Made by a program: the position numbers and the translations under genes
Shown here: positions 16,220 to 26,772 of the stretch, piece after piece
Numbering within the stretch: the first letter of the stretch is position 1
How the letters are laid out: each line of letters starts with the position of its first letter
Source: an uncultured Algibacter sp.
GTDB lineage: Bacteria; Bacteroidota; Bacteroidia; Flavobacteriales; Flavobacteriaceae
NCBI RefSeq assembly: GCF_947495675.1
Contig: NZ_CANLZX010000009.1
Location: 1 to 64,000 of the forward strand
Reading direction: 5' to 3'
Length of the DNA stretch: 64,000 nucleotides
The notes under the pieces: model-generated
What the model was told of the DNA's origin: nothing
The model's input: the letters and a program-made list of their open reading frames with translations, nothing else
Database searches by the model: none

Positions 16220-17677
16220 CTATTTCAACTTCAAATACTTTTTAATAAGTAGCGAAATATCTTGAGAAAAATTAAATCGATACACCACTAATACATAAAA
16301 CATAGTAACTAACATCGATTTTAATCCAATATTGATTATTGGGTTAAATGAGAATTCCCAGAAATAAAAAAGTATAATACTTAAAACTAAAAGAACTGCA
16401 ATCTTTAAAGTAGCTTTTGTAAAAGGCACCATATTAAACTTCTTATAAACAAAATATAGTTTTATAGAATTATAAACAAAAACAGCTAAAAATGTGGCTA
16501 TACCAGCTCCATTAATACCTAATATTGGAATAAATACTATATTTAGCAATATCATTAAAATTACTAAAAACACACCTAATACCAATACAACACGATAATA
16601 ATCACTATTAAACAATATAGCATTATTATTACCTAAAGCGTTATCGTACAGTTTGGTAAAACTTATCATAAACACTACTAATAATCCAACACTAAATTCT
16701 TTTGGAATGATAAGATAGAGCTGATTAATATTTAGCACAATAAGTAAAAAAATAAAACCACCAACAATAAATAAATTTAAAGAACTTTTCTTGTACAAAT
16801 CCTCTAACGAAGCGTAATCTTTTTCATTTAGATATTTTGCCGACATCGGTAACATTATTTGATGCATAGCGCGTTGAGGTACAGCTATAACAGTAGCTAT
16901 AAAAATAGCCACATTATAATAAGCAATCTCTTTAATATCTATGTAATACCCTAGCATAACTTTATCAACATCCAAAAGAATTGTAGCAATAGAGCCTGCG
17001 ATAATTATTAAAAAAGAGTATTTAAAAATATTACGTAAATTTGGTACTCGCTTAAACATTATTACAGGTAGCTTTACATTAAATGCATATACGTTCATGA
17101 CTAACATTCGTAAAACATAAACCAAAACCAAACCTGCCATAAATTGCTCAACATTTATCACTTTAAAATGTAATAAAAACAATAAAATCATGGCACCAAC
17201 TCTATGAAAGACTTCTTTCATAAAATTTCCAAAAACGGTTTGCATTTGTACTTTTGCCCAAGCAAAAAACACTTCAAAATAAGCTAAGGCAATAGCTATT
17301 ATAAAGGTATGCCACAAATAATCTCTAATTATCTCATTTTTCTTTGAAAGAAAGCCAACAATAGTATCGTACCCAACATAAGTAACTAGCATTAAGGGAA
17401 CTATTATTAAAAACGGCAAAACCAACATGAGTGTTAAAAAACTATTAAGGGAAATTCTTGATTTAAAAGTAGAATAGAATTTCACTAGAGTGTTATGCAT
17501 ACCAAATGCCATTAATGGCATTACAACATAAGCTAAGGATAACATATACCCTACCATACCATAATAATCATCACTAAGAAATTCGGTATAAAGAAAAAGG
17601 GTATTAATAGCTCCTATAAAAAACCCTAAATAGGTAGAAATAATGTTTTTAAAGGACTGTGATACTACGACTCCCAT
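16220..17677 (-). CDS. Wzx-type polysaccharide flippase (MATE/MOP superfamily)
   Basis: 485 residues with about 12-14 hydrophobic segments spread over the whole length and the polysaccharide synthesis protein pattern ('FKNIISTYLGFFIGAINTL' at the start). Members move lipid-linked oligosaccharides across the inner membrane. Its ATG overlaps the stop of the glycosyltransferase gene by one base (TAATG), implying translational coupling in a surface-glycan operon. Confidence 0.9.
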   Translation of the reverse strand: MGVVVSQSFKNIISTYLGFFIGAINTLFLYTEFLSDDYYGMVGYMLSLAYVVMPLMAFGMHNTLVKFYSTFKSRISLNSFLTLMLVLPFLIIVPLMLVTYVGYDTIVGFLSKKNEIIRDYLWHTFIIAIALAYFEVFFAWAKVQMQTVFGNFMKEVFHRVGAMILLFLLHFKVINVEQFMAGLVLVYVLRMLVMNVYAFNVKLPVIMFKRVPNLRNIFKYSFLIIIAGSIATILLDVDKVMLGYYIDIKEIAYYNVAIFIATVIAVPQRAMHQIMLPMSAKYLNEKDYASLEDLYKKSSLNLFIVGGFIFLLIVLNINQLYLIIPKEFSVGLLVVFMISFTKLYDNALGNNNAILFNSDYYRVVLVLGVFLVILMILLNIVFIPILGINGAGIATFLAVFVYNSIKLYFVYKKFNMVPFTKATLKIAVLLVLSIILFYFWEFSFNPIINIGLKSMLVTMFYVLVVYRFNFSQDISLLIKKYLKLK

Positions 17678-18957
17678 TATATTAAATTAGCTAGAGATTT
17701 TGTAAGTGCCTTTCTATGAAACTTTTGCAAACCTATTGGATGCGATTGTAATCTGTTATTTTGAAAAGCCTTATAATGTTCTAATATAATTCTTTTTAAT
17801 GATTCGTAATCGTTATAACTAAAGTAGTTTCCTGTATTAGTTTCTTTTATTATTTTTTCAACATCTGAATTAATTGGTCCAATAGAAATTATAGGTCTAT
17901 TTGAAACCATATATTCAAATAATTTTCCAGGTATTATACACTTTGTGTCTTCAGAATTAATTTCAATAAGCAATAATATTTGAGATTTTTTTTGAAACAC
18001 AATAGCTTCTTTATGTGAAACATAACCCACATTACTAACATAATTACTTAAACCATGGTTTTGAATGGATTTTAACACATTTTCACTTGCTGAACCAATA
18101 AAATTTAACTGAAAATCTTTTGAAAAATCATTATTTGATTTTATTAAATCTCTCAAAACACGCCATAAAATTTCTGGGTTACGTTTTGACAATAACGAAC
18201 CAATATGCGACATTGTAAATTTAGTGTCCATTTCAAAATCTACGCTTTCCAAATCATCATAACCATTTGTTATAACCTCAATTGGTTTATTTGTGATTTC
18301 CTGAAACTCCCTTTTAGTTGTTAAACTTGTTACTATTATTTGATCTGAAGTATTTAAAACCTTTTTTTCTAACGATTTATGCTTTGTTTTTGAAGCTGAA
18401 GTTAATTTAAGTTGTTTATGATACCCAATAGTTGTCCATGGGTCTCTAAAATCTGCTAGCCACTTAACACCTAGCTTCTGTTTTAACTGAAGTCCAATAA
18501 GATGCATACTATGAGGTGGCCCGGTTGTGATAACGGTTTTAATGTTTTCTTTTTGAATATAATCCAAAAGAAAAGCCACAGACGGCTTTACCCAACCTAC
18601 TCTAGCATCTGGTATAAAAAAATTACCACGCACAAAAAGCATAACTTTTTCAATGAAAGATTGCTCCTTATTATCAGTAATTATACCTTTACTAATAGTT
18701 TTTGATGATTTCTTTGAAAAAACTCCAGCCCATTTATAAGGTTCTTTTATTGGCTGCTTAATTACTATAACACCTTCTGAAATCTCAGAAACTAAACTCT
18801 CATCAATAATTGGATAATTTGGATTTTCAGGCACAAAAACAAGTGGTTCAATATCAAATTCTGGAAGATATTTTACAAATTTTAACCAACGCTGTACACC
18901 TGGACCTCCAGCTGGTGGCCAATAATAAGCTATAATCAGCACACGTTTTTTATTCAT
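17677..18957 (-). CDS. Glycosyltransferase, GT4-like (GT-B fold)
   Basis: 426 residues from the ATG at 18957. The N-terminus 'VLIIAYYWPPAGGPGVQRW' and the C-terminal 'IPGKLFEYMVSNRPIISIG' are typical of GT-B glycosyltransferases, with the donor-site Glu in FEYM. A start six codons upstream (18975) is possible but would overlap the YfhO gene by 26 bp. The chosen start gives an 8-base ATGAATAA overlap, which is more usual. It probably adds a sugar to a lipid-linked or surface glycan. Donor and acceptor unknown. Confidence 0.9.
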   Translation of the reverse strand: MNKKRVLIIAYYWPPAGGPGVQRWLKFVKYLPEFDIEPLVFVPENPNYPIIDESLVSEISEGVIVIKQPIKEPYKWAGVFSKKSSKTISKGIITDNKEQSFIEKVMLFVRGNFFIPDARVGWVKPSVAFLLDYIQKENIKTVITTGPPHSMHLIGLQLKQKLGVKWLADFRDPWTTIGYHKQLKLTSASKTKHKSLEKKVLNTSDQIIVTSLTTKREFQEITNKPIEVITNGYDDLESVDFEMDTKFTMSHIGSLLSKRNPEILWRVLRDLIKSNNDFSKDFQLNFIGSASENVLKSIQNHGLSNYVSNVGYVSHKEAIVFQKKSQILLLIEINSEDTKCIIPGKLFEYMVSNRPIISIGPINSDVEKIIKETNTGNYFSYNDYESLKRIILEHYKAFQNNRLQSHPIGLQKFHRKALTKSLANLI

Positions 18958-21391
18958 CTTTCCTTTTGAACCCATAAAACAACCCGCCTAATAACAACAA
19001 ACCAAGTAAAATAGAACTCGCTAAAGTGATTTTACTTCCAGTTTTAACTACATCTGGATCAAACTTAAATTCAATAACATGTTCCCCTTCAGGAATCACC
19101 ATACCTCTCAAAATATAATTTACCCGAATATGATTTGCTTCTTTCCCATCTATAAATGTTTTCCAACCGTTTGGATAATAAATCTCTGAAAACACAGCAA
19201 ATCCTTTGTTTTTATTATTAGATTTATACTTTAAATGATTAGCATTAAATACTGTTAGACTGATAGTTGATAAAGAATCTACAACAAATTCACTATCAAC
19301 ATTCTGAATTTTATCAAGCGCATCATGTACCGAATAAATAGCTTTATTTTTATTATCTAAGCTGTCTAATAATTTAATTTCTGTATTAGCAGAATCAACT
19401 TTTATTAACGATTTTACAAACCATGCATTTCCATTAGCATCTTCATTTTTAAAAGGGAAAGCTGCTCCTTTTTCATCTTGCGCGACTATATATTTTGTAT
19501 TAAGCATACTCAATACATTAATATTATTTTGTGCGATATAAAAATCAAATACCTCCCTATAACGCCTTAATTCAGCTGCATTATAACCATTTAAAGAATT
19601 ATGATAATAAGAAGGTTTTGAAGGCCCTGAAACTAAATCAAATACCTTGTAATGAGATTTGTCGTTTAAAATATATTTATCCACTTCAGTTGCTTGAAAA
19701 GGCTTACTCATTTTAACACTAGAAACAAAATCATCATTATTTACATAACGCCTATCTACCCCCACCAAATCAAAAAGAATTAAAGCCGCAAAAACAACAA
19801 TAACGTACTTCTCTTTTAACTTTTCTTTTAAGAAGAAATAAATAACACCCGCAGATAACAGTACTAACACCAGCGTTCTAATAGCATCTTGAGTGAAAAT
19901 AGATTTTCTATCTGTTTTTAAAGCATCAACAAAATCTTGACCATAATTTTGACGATAAAAACCGTCATTAACACCTACAAAGTCAACTCCTATAAAGTCC
20001 AAGGAAGATTTAAATAAAATAAACACCAATGTTAATCCAGCAGTAATAATTACCGAATATTTCAAAGCTTTAAGCTTATCTTCTTTCTTCTCAAAATCGT
20101 TAAACAATATTACTAAACCAAAAATAGCTAAAGCAGGAATACACAACTCTAAAATTACTTGAATTGAACTAACTGCCCTAAACTTATTATAAAGCGGCAC
20201 ATAATCAATAAAAAAGTCAGTTAGAAACCCTAAGTTCTTTCCGTATGATAATAGTAGCGACAAAACAGTTCCTCCAACAAGCCACCACTTCAAACGTCCT
20301 TTTATCAAGAACAATGCGAAAACAAACAGAAACAACACTACAGCTCCAACATAAGCCGGTGCCTCTACAATAGGCTGGTTTCCCCAATATGTTGGCGCCC
20401 GTTTAGCTTCTTGAGCAGCTTGTGTTGTCGTTGCTCCTAACTTTCTAAAAGCTTCATAAGTTGCCGAATCCTTACCAACATCTTCTGCATTGCCACCGCC
20501 AGTAAATCTAGGAATAAACAAATTAAAGGTTTCAACGATACCATAACTAAACTGTGTAATATAATCTCTATCTAAGCCATTAGTTTCTTCTTTTGGCGAA
20601 CCATCTGGATTTATAGTAAGCTCACTTTTACTTCTTTTACTTTCTTTTACATACTCATTTGTTGCTAAAATATTTGTTGCGTTTAAAGCAATTGACAATA
20701 CTACAGCCGCAACCATAACACCAATAGATTTAAAATAATGAGGAAGCATTTTTTTTCTAAACGCATCAACTAAATAAGCAATACCTAAAACAATAACTAA
20801 AAACATGAGATAGTATGTCATTTGAAAATGATTTGCTACCAACTCTAACCCCATTGCAATGGTTGTCAACAAAAAACCAACTATGTATCGCTTTTGAAAC
20901 ACTAACAAAATACCACTTAAAACTAATGGCATATAGGCTATTGCATGCGCTTTACTATTATGTCCAACACCAAGTATTATGATTAAATAGGTTGAGAACC
21001 CAAAGGCCAATGCTCCTAACGCTGCCAATTTAAAATCGACTTTTAACACTAACAAGAACACATAAAAACTTAATAAATATAGAAATAAGTAATCTGCAGG
21101 TCTTGGTAAAAACCGCAAGGCTAAATCAAGTTTTTTAATATAATTATGTGGATATCTAGCTCCTAATTGATAGGTTGGCATACCCCCAAAAGCACTATTA
21201 GTCCAATATGTTTCCTCTCCAGTTTCAGCTTTAAAATCTTTTTGCTGTTTACTCATGCCTATAAACTGCACAATATCATTTTGATATATCGCTTTTCCTT
21301 TTAAAACAGGATTAAAATAAGCTAATGAAATAATTATAAAACCTAATAAAATTAATACATGAGGCAATAATTTTTTAATTGAAATTTGCAT
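18950..21391 (-). CDS. YfhO family membrane protein
   Basis: 813 residues with about 12-13 membrane helices in the first 560 residues, a large extracytoplasmic domain, and one C-terminal helix ('ITLASSILLGLLLLGGLFYGF'). The 'YPNGWKTFIDGKEANHIRVNY' and 'PEGEHVIEFKFDP' stretches are hallmarks of the YfhO family, whose GT-C-like topology suggests lipid-linked sugar transfer; Firmicutes members act in lipoteichoic acid glycosylation. First gene of the three-gene glycan operon. Confidence 0.9.
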   Translation of the reverse strand: MQISIKKLLPHVLILLGFIIISLAYFNPVLKGKAIYQNDIVQFIGMSKQQKDFKAETGEETYWTNSAFGGMPTYQLGARYPHNYIKKLDLALRFLPRPADYLFLYLLSFYVFLLVLKVDFKLAALGALAFGFSTYLIIILGVGHNSKAHAIAYMPLVLSGILLVFQKRYIVGFLLTTIAMGLELVANHFQMTYYLMFLVIVLGIAYLVDAFRKKMLPHYFKSIGVMVAAVVLSIALNATNILATNEYVKESKRSKSELTINPDGSPKEETNGLDRDYITQFSYGIVETFNLFIPRFTGGGNAEDVGKDSATYEAFRKLGATTTQAAQEAKRAPTYWGNQPIVEAPAYVGAVVLFLFVFALFLIKGRLKWWLVGGTVLSLLLSYGKNLGFLTDFFIDYVPLYNKFRAVSSIQVILELCIPALAIFGLVILFNDFEKKEDKLKALKYSVIITAGLTLVFILFKSSLDFIGVDFVGVNDGFYRQNYGQDFVDALKTDRKSIFTQDAIRTLVLVLLSAGVIYFFLKEKLKEKYVIVVFAALILFDLVGVDRRYVNNDDFVSSVKMSKPFQATEVDKYILNDKSHYKVFDLVSGPSKPSYYHNSLNGYNAAELRRYREVFDFYIAQNNINVLSMLNTKYIVAQDEKGAAFPFKNEDANGNAWFVKSLIKVDSANTEIKLLDSLDNKNKAIYSVHDALDKIQNVDSEFVVDSLSTISLTVFNANHLKYKSNNKNKGFAVFSEIYYPNGWKTFIDGKEANHIRVNYILRGMVIPEGEHVIEFKFDPDVVKTGSKITLASSILLGLLLLGGLFYGFKRKDE

Positions 21392-21521
21392 GAAATAGTT
21401 TTAAGAAAATGATTCCGAAAAATAGCTATAATTTTCAGAACTAAACATATTGATATTACTAAACTTTAACAGATAAAACTTCCGCATTTGAAGAATTTCA
21501 AAACAACACTACTACTTACTA

Positions 21522-21785
21522 CTACTCAATTTCTTCGTAATCCACATACTCACCAACATTTTTATTTGATGTTTTTGTTTCAGGGATTTTATCAATAGTT
21601 ATTTCGCCTTCCTTTTTTTGAGCCCCTTGTTTTTGCCCTTTTTGAAATTGACCAAACTGATCTCCAAAGCGTTGTTCTGCTTTTTTTGCTGCAAATTTGA
21701 GCAGAAAAGGCGCAAATATTCTAGAAAGAATTTTAATTCCGTAATAAACTAAGACAATTATAAGTATGGTTCTTAATAAACCCAT
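21522..21785 (-). CDS. DUF4834 family small membrane protein
   Basis: 87 residues from the ATG at 21785. A longer frame starting at 21815 would add ten residues with no support. One N-terminal membrane helix ('LLRTILIIVLVYYGIKIL') is followed by a charged Gln/Lys-rich region and an acidic C-terminus ending 'VGEYVDYEEIE'. This is the pattern of DUF4834, a Bacteroidota family of unknown function. Confidence 0.82.
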   Translation of the reverse strand: MGLLRTILIIVLVYYGIKILSRIFAPFLLKFAAKKAEQRFGDQFGQFQKGQKQGAQKKEGEITIDKIPETKTSNKNVGEYVDYEEIE

Positions 21786-21874
21786 TTTTAAACTTTTAAT
21801 AATAATGTAACACAAAAATACAATTCTATCTGTTTAAAAAGCGCTCAAGAATGATAAAAAAAGCATAAAATATC

Positions 21875-21882
21875 TATATTTG
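21875..21882 (+). promoter_or_regulatory. Promoter -7 element for the transporter gene
   Basis: TATATTTG, 49 bp before the ATG at 21932; matches TAnnTTTG. Confidence 0.5.
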
Positions 21883-21931
21883 AAAAAAGTCTTTAATAAA
21901 TACTATTAGAGAAATAAACATATTTAAGATT

Positions 21932-22945
21932 ATGACCCCATTTAAATCTACATTGTTTTTCCTACTAAGTTTGGCTACTACTCAAGCATTTTGCCAATAT
22001 ACTGATGTTATAAACTCTAACCGCCCTGGTGTATCAAGAAGTGCATTTTCTGTAGGCACAAATGTTGCACAATTAGAAATTGGCCCATACATTTTAAAAG
22101 AAGAGAGAACCCCTACAACTGCTTACGAAGTTTCTGGATTTGGTATTGATTTTGCCGCACGCTACGGATTGTTGTTAGAAGAATTAGAAATAAATATAGA
22201 AGGAACATACCAAAATGACACCAAAACATATAATTCTAATATATCATCTGAAGAAAATCGAGCTAATTTTAGGTTTTTAGCTATTGGTGCGAAATACTTA
22301 GTGTTTGATCCTTACAAAAATGCTGAAGAAGACAAGCCTAATCTTTACAGTTGGAAAGCAAACCGACAGTTTAAGTGGAAATCTTTAATTCCCGCTGTAT
22401 CAATCTATTTGGGAGCTAATTATGACACTAAACCAAATCCTTACACATTTTCTGGCATTGAAGGTTTTAGCCCTAAAGTTATGATTGCAACACAAAACAA
22501 TTTCTCTGGAGGCTGGGTTTTTGTTATAAATTTAATTAAAGACAGAATAGGGACAGATCAATCTGATTTTCAATATATTTTAACCTTAACACATTCTTTC
22601 AGTCCTAAATGGGTTATTTTTGGCGAAACTCAGGGTATTAAAAGTGATTTTTACGCAGATAATTTGTTTAGGTTTGGAGGTGCTTATTTAATGAGTAAAA
22701 ATTTTCAGCTAGATACGGCAGTTACTTTTAACACTAAAGACACTCCTTCTGTATTTAGCGTTAATTTTGGCGCTTCTTACCGTTTAGATTTTCATAAAGA
22801 TAAAGAAATAGACAACGGCACATCTGCTGAAGCAGAAGGTGAAAGAAGAATGAATAGGAAAGTAAAAAACAAAAAGAAAAGCAACAAAGACGCTATTGAA
22901 AAAGTTAACAAACAAAAAAAGAAAGATATAGATTTTGATGAATAA
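21932..22945 (+). CDS. Outer-membrane transporter-like protein (PF13557-type, 'MetA pathway' family)
   Basis: 337 residues with a signal peptide (cleavage near 'TQAFCQ'). The mature N-terminus 'VINSNRPGVSRSAFSVGTNV' is the family's usual opening, followed by alternating amphipathic strands of a small beta-barrel. A C-terminal tail of about 50 residues is very Lys-rich ('KVKNKKKSNKDAIEKVNKQ'), unusual after a barrel and probably periplasmic. The substrate is not known for Bacteroidota members. It is followed 27 bp later by a GNAT gene, likely the same transcript. Confidence 0.82.
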   Translation: MTPFKSTLFFLLSLATTQAFCQYTDVINSNRPGVSRSAFSVGTNVAQLEIGPYILKEERTPTTAYEVSGFGIDFAARYGLLLEELEINIEGTYQNDTKTYNSNISSEENRANFRFLAIGAKYLVFDPYKNAEEDKPNLYSWKANRQFKWKSLIPAVSIYLGANYDTKPNPYTFSGIEGFSPKVMIATQNNFSGGWVFVINLIKDRIGTDQSDFQYILTLTHSFSPKWVIFGETQGIKSDFYADNLFRFGGAYLMSKNFQLDTAVTFNTKDTPSVFSVNFGASYRLDFHKDKEIDNGTSAEAEGERRMNRKVKNKKKSNKDAIEKVNKQKKKDIDFDE

Positions 22946-22972
22946 CTAATCATCAATCCCCATCGTTAAACT

Positions 22973-24094
22973 ATGATAAGACTTAAAGAAGTTCAAAACA
23001 AAAAAGATTTAAAAGCTTTTGTAAAGTTTCCGTTTACACTCTATAAAGATTCCAAATATTGGGTACCACCCATTATAAGTCAAGAAATGAAGACTTTTAG
23101 CAAAAAAGACAATCCTGTATTTAATGATGCCGATGCAAGATTATTTTTAGCATATAAGAACGGCAACATTGTCGGCAGGATTGCTGCAATCGTGAATTGG
23201 CTTGAAGTAAAAGATCAAAACCAAAAAAAGATGCGCTTTGGCTGGTTTGATTTTATTGATGATTTAGAAGTTTCACAAACACTTTTAAATGAAGTTGAAA
23301 AAATTGGAAAAGAACACAATCTTGAATACACAGAAGGCCCAGTAGGGTTTTCAAATCTAGACAAGGTAGGTGTCATGACTGAAGGTTTTGAGTCTATTGC
23401 ACCTATGATTACATGGTACAATCATGCTTACTACGTTAAACATTATGAAGCGGCAGGATACAAAGTAGAGAAATCATATTCTGAAAGTAGATTTCCTTTT
23501 GAAAATGTAAAACCAGAGTTTTTCAAAAAAGCACAAGAATTAATAAAAAGACGCTACCAACTAACTCCTTTAAAACTTACCAAAACAGAAGAAGTTATGC
23601 CGTATGCAGATAAAATGTTTGATTTGTTTAATGAAAGTTATGCATCTTTATCTTCATTTGTGGCTATTAATGATGTTCAAAAAGCGTATTTCAAGAAAAA
23701 ATTTATAAGTTTTGTAAATCCAGAATACATAAAATTTGTAGTAGACAAAGACGACAACATGGTAGGTTTCGCCATTGTAATGCCAGCTTTTGCTAAAGCA
23801 TTACAAAAAATGAACGGTAAATTGTTTCCGTTTGGGTTTAGACATATCATGCATGCTAAGAAACACAGTAAAGATGTTATTTTCTATTTAATTGGCATCC
23901 ATCCCGATTACCAAAATAAAGGTGTACACGCTGTTATATTCAACGAATATTACGAAACATTTAAAGAAAAAGGTATAGAAACATGTTATAGAACACCAGA
24001 GTTAGAAGATAATGAAGCCATACATAAAATATGGAAGCACTTTTTTCCTGAGGTTTATAAACGCAGAAAAACCTTTAGAAAAAATATAGCATAA
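22973..24094 (+). CDS. GNAT-family N-acetyltransferase-like protein
   Basis: 373 residues, soluble. The N-terminal 'YKDSKYWVPPIISQEMKTF' and the C-terminal GNAT core ('DVIFYLIGIHPDYQNKGVHAVIF', Q/RxxG acetyl-CoA loop as QNKG) mark a two-part GNAT-like family common in Bacteroidota. Substrate unknown. It is the second gene of the operon with the outer-membrane transporter, closed by a strong terminator. Confidence 0.85.
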   Translation: MIRLKEVQNKKDLKAFVKFPFTLYKDSKYWVPPIISQEMKTFSKKDNPVFNDADARLFLAYKNGNIVGRIAAIVNWLEVKDQNQKKMRFGWFDFIDDLEVSQTLLNEVEKIGKEHNLEYTEGPVGFSNLDKVGVMTEGFESIAPMITWYNHAYYVKHYEAAGYKVEKSYSESRFPFENVKPEFFKKAQELIKRRYQLTPLKLTKTEEVMPYADKMFDLFNESYASLSSFVAINDVQKAYFKKKFISFVNPEYIKFVVDKDDNMVGFAIVMPAFAKALQKMNGKLFPFGFRHIMHAKKHSKDVIFYLIGIHPDYQNKGVHAVIFNEYYETFKEKGIETCYRTPELEDNEAIHKIWKHFFPEVYKRRKTFRKNIA

Positions 24095-24130
24095 AAAAAT
24101 CCGATTCAAAATTGAATCGGATTTTTTTTT
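24093..24130. terminator. Bidirectional terminator
   Basis: Perfect arms ccgattcaa / ttgaatcgg with a 2-base loop, flanked by A and T runs. It lies between convergent genes ending at 24094 and 24148. Confidence 0.92.
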
Positions 24131-24147
24131 ATTTATGTGTTTAATAT

Positions 24148-25407
24148 TTATTCACCCATAGCAGCTATTAAAGCGGCAGATAAACGTTTATAAGTTCCGT
24201 TTACTAAACGATCTCTAATAGCATCAAAAGCATCTAATGTTTCTGATACATCTTCTAGAGTATGCGTAGCAGTTGGTATTAATCTTAATAAAATTAATCC
24301 TTTAGGTATTACAGGATAAACCACTATAGAACAGAATATTCCATAATTTTCACGTAAGTCTCTAACTAAAGCCATCGCTTCTGGAATACTACCTTTTAGA
24401 TACACAGGTGTAACACAACTTTGAGTAGTACCTATATCAAAACCACGAGCTTTTAAACCTGATTGTAATGCGTTAACATTCTCCCATAATTTGTTTTTTA
24501 GTTCTGGCATAGTCTTAAGCATTTCTAATCGCTTAAGAGCTCCAACAACTAATTGCATTTGCAATGATTTTGCAAACATTTGAGAGCGTAAATTATATTT
24601 TAAATAGTCAATTATTTCTTGATCTCCAGCAATAAAAGCACCAGTACTAGCTAATGATTTAGCAAATGTTGCAAAATATACATCAATATCGTCTTGAACG
24701 CCTTGCTCTTCTCCTGCCCCTGCTCCTGTTGCTCCTAAAGTTCCGAAACCATGAGCATCATCAACAAATAGCCTAAAATTAAATTTCTTCTTAAGGGCAA
24801 CTATCTCTTTTAATCGACCTTGTTCACCTCGCATTCCAAAAACACCTTCAGAAATCACTAAAATCCCTCCACCTGTTTGTTCTGCCATTTTTGTGGCACG
24901 TTCTAAGTTTTTTTCTAAACTTTCAACATCGTTATGCTTATAAGTAAAACGTTTTCCCATGTGCAAACGCACACCATCAATTATACAAGCGTGAGCATCA
25001 ACATCGTATACAATAATATCATCTTTAGAAACTAAAGCATCAATTGTGGATACCATTCCTTGGTAACCAAAATTTAAAAGATATGCTGCTTCTTTGCTAA
25101 CAAAGGATGCTAACTCATTCTGTAATTTTTCATGTAAATCGGTATGACCAGACATCATTCTTGCTCCCATTGGGTAAGCTGACCCATATTGTAAAGCTGC
25201 TTCTGCATCTACTTTACGAACCTCAGGATGATTGGCCAAACCTAAATAATCATTAATACTCCATGTAATGACATCTTTTCCTTGAAATTTCATACGGTTT
25301 GAAATTTCTCCTTCTAATTTAGGAAACACAAAGTAACCTTCTGCCTGAGACGCCCATTTTCCTAATGGCCCTTTGTCTTTATAAATTTTTTCGAATAAAT
25401 CTTTCAT
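24148..25407 (-). CDS. Alpha-oxoamine synthase (PLP aminotransferase fold), candidate serine palmitoyltransferase
   Basis: 419 residues. PLP-dependent fold-type I family with the Schiff-base Lys in 'FAKSLASTGAFIAG', the Asp of 'FVDDAHGFG' and the glycine-rich 'YLLNFGYQGM'. The family condenses an acyl-CoA with an amino acid and includes AONS (biotin), KBL (threonine breakdown) and serine palmitoyltransferase. Flavobacteria make sphingolipids, no biotin genes are adjacent, and the sequence is not a typical KBL, so SPT is a reasonable but unproven choice. A minus-strand TAATTTTG at 25531-25538 is a possible -7 element. Confidence 0.85.
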   Translation of the reverse strand: MKDLFEKIYKDKGPLGKWASQAEGYFVFPKLEGEISNRMKFQGKDVITWSINDYLGLANHPEVRKVDAEAALQYGSAYPMGARMMSGHTDLHEKLQNELASFVSKEAAYLLNFGYQGMVSTIDALVSKDDIIVYDVDAHACIIDGVRLHMGKRFTYKHNDVESLEKNLERATKMAEQTGGGILVISEGVFGMRGEQGRLKEIVALKKKFNFRLFVDDAHGFGTLGATGAGAGEEQGVQDDIDVYFATFAKSLASTGAFIAGDQEIIDYLKYNLRSQMFAKSLQMQLVVGALKRLEMLKTMPELKNKLWENVNALQSGLKARGFDIGTTQSCVTPVYLKGSIPEAMALVRDLRENYGIFCSIVVYPVIPKGLILLRLIPTATHTLEDVSETLDAFDAIRDRLVNGTYKRLSAALIAAMGE

Positions 25408-25590
25408 TTAGTAAATCTTATTGCTATTAAAATTAAGACATAACTAAAACTAGATAATTGCTTTTTAATGGAGATATAAACATAAAGATGTTTAAAAATT
25501 CAAGAAGCTTTAGTTCTTAGTTAGTTGATGCAAAATTAAATATTTATATGGTTTGAACATAATTTTTGATGCTCAATTATTAACAAAAAA

Positions 25591-25639
25591 CAAAAAGAGA
25601 TAAACTTTTACTGTATAAGCAAAAGTTTATCTCTTTTTG
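25591..25639 (-). terminator. Terminator of the cysteine-synthase-like gene
   Basis: Perfect 19-bp arms (aaagagataaactttt core) with an 11-base loop, followed on the minus strand by a T-run. It lies 14 bp after the stop at 25653. Confidence 0.9.
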
Positions 25640-25652
25640 TTTTAATATTTTT

Positions 25653-26693
25653 TTACTTTATATATTGTATGTTTTGTGCTGCTGCTTCATTTATGCTATC
25701 AAAGAAACCTTGCTCATTCATCCATTTATCACTATACACTTTACTCATGTATCTTGCACCATGATCTGGATATATAACAACAACATAATCGTTTTTCTTA
25801 AAACGACCTTCTTCTCCTAGTTGCATTAATGCTTGAGTTACTGCCCCAGAGGTGTATCCAACAAATAAACCTTCTGTTTTAGCAATTAATCTTGCTGTAT
25901 GTGCGCTATCTTCATCAGTTACTTTAATAAATTCATCTATAACGTCAAAATCTGTAGCTGTTGGAATCAAATTTTTGCCTAATCCTTCAATTCTATATGG
26001 ATAAATTTCTTTTTCATCAAACTCTCTTGTTTCATGATATTTTTTTATGACAGAACCAAATGCATCAACTCCAATAATTTTAATATTAGGATTTTGTTCT
26101 TTTAAATACTTAGCCGTACCAGAAATAGTTCCTCCTGTTCCGCTGCAAGCTAATAGATGCGTTATTTTACCTTCGGTTTGCTCCCATATTTCAGGTCCTG
26201 TAGATTTATAATGTGCATCAATATTTAATTGATTAAAATATTGGTTAATATAAACCGACCCTTTAATTTCACTATGCAAACGCTTAGCCACTTCATAATA
26301 AGACCTAGGATCGTCTGCACTAACATGCGCAGGGCAAACATAAACTTTTGCGCCCATTGTTTTAAGCATATCTATTTTATCTGGAGATGACTTAGAACTT
26401 ACTGCTAATACACAATCATACCCCTTAATAATACTTACCATAGCTATACTAAACCCTGTATTACCAGATGTTGTTTCAATTATAGTATCGCCTGGAGAAA
26501 GAATCCCTTTTCTTTCTGCTTCTTCAATAATATATAATGCTATTCTATCTTTAGATGAGTGTCCTGGATTAAAAGATTCTACTTTAGCGTAAAAGTCTCC
26601 TTTAAACTTGGAAGCTATTCTATTAAGTTTAACAAGCGGAGTGTTGCCTACTAAATCTAATACATTATCAAATACTTGATTTCTGTGTTTCAT
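25653..26693 (-). CDS. PLP-dependent cysteine synthase family protein (CBS-like, no CBS domains)
   Basis: 346 residues. The PLP Lys is in 'HSSKDRIAL', the substrate loop is 'TTSGNTGFS', and the phosphate-binding loop is '[10 protein letters not shown]'. This is the fold-type II group covering O-acetylserine sulfhydrylase and cystathionine beta-synthase. The longer form with 'GHSSKDRI' is closer to CBS catalytic cores than to CysK (usually 'PSFSVKDRI'), so trans-sulfuration is possible. It is monocistronic with its own terminator. The exact reaction cannot be fixed from sequence. Confidence 0.88.
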   Translation of the reverse strand: MKHRNQVFDNVLDLVGNTPLVKLNRIASKFKGDFYAKVESFNPGHSSKDRIALYIIEEAERKGILSPGDTIIETTSGNTGFSIAMVSIIKGYDCVLAVSSKSSPDKIDMLKTMGAKVYVCPAHVSADDPRSYYEVAKRLHSEIKGSVYINQYFNQLNIDAHYKSTGPEIWEQTEGKITHLLACSGTGGTISGTAKYLKEQNPNIKIIGVDAFGSVIKKYHETREFDEKEIYPYRIEGLGKNLIPTATDFDVIDEFIKVTDEDSAHTARLIAKTEGLFVGYTSGAVTQALMQLGEEGRFKKNDYVVVIYPDHGARYMSKVYSDKWMNEQGFFDSINEAAAQNIQYIK

Positions 26694-26772
26694 ATAAGCT
26701 ATTTATAAACTGAGTGTTTATTAAAAACACAAAAACAGTTTAAACCGGACAAAAATAAAACTTTTTTTTTTA

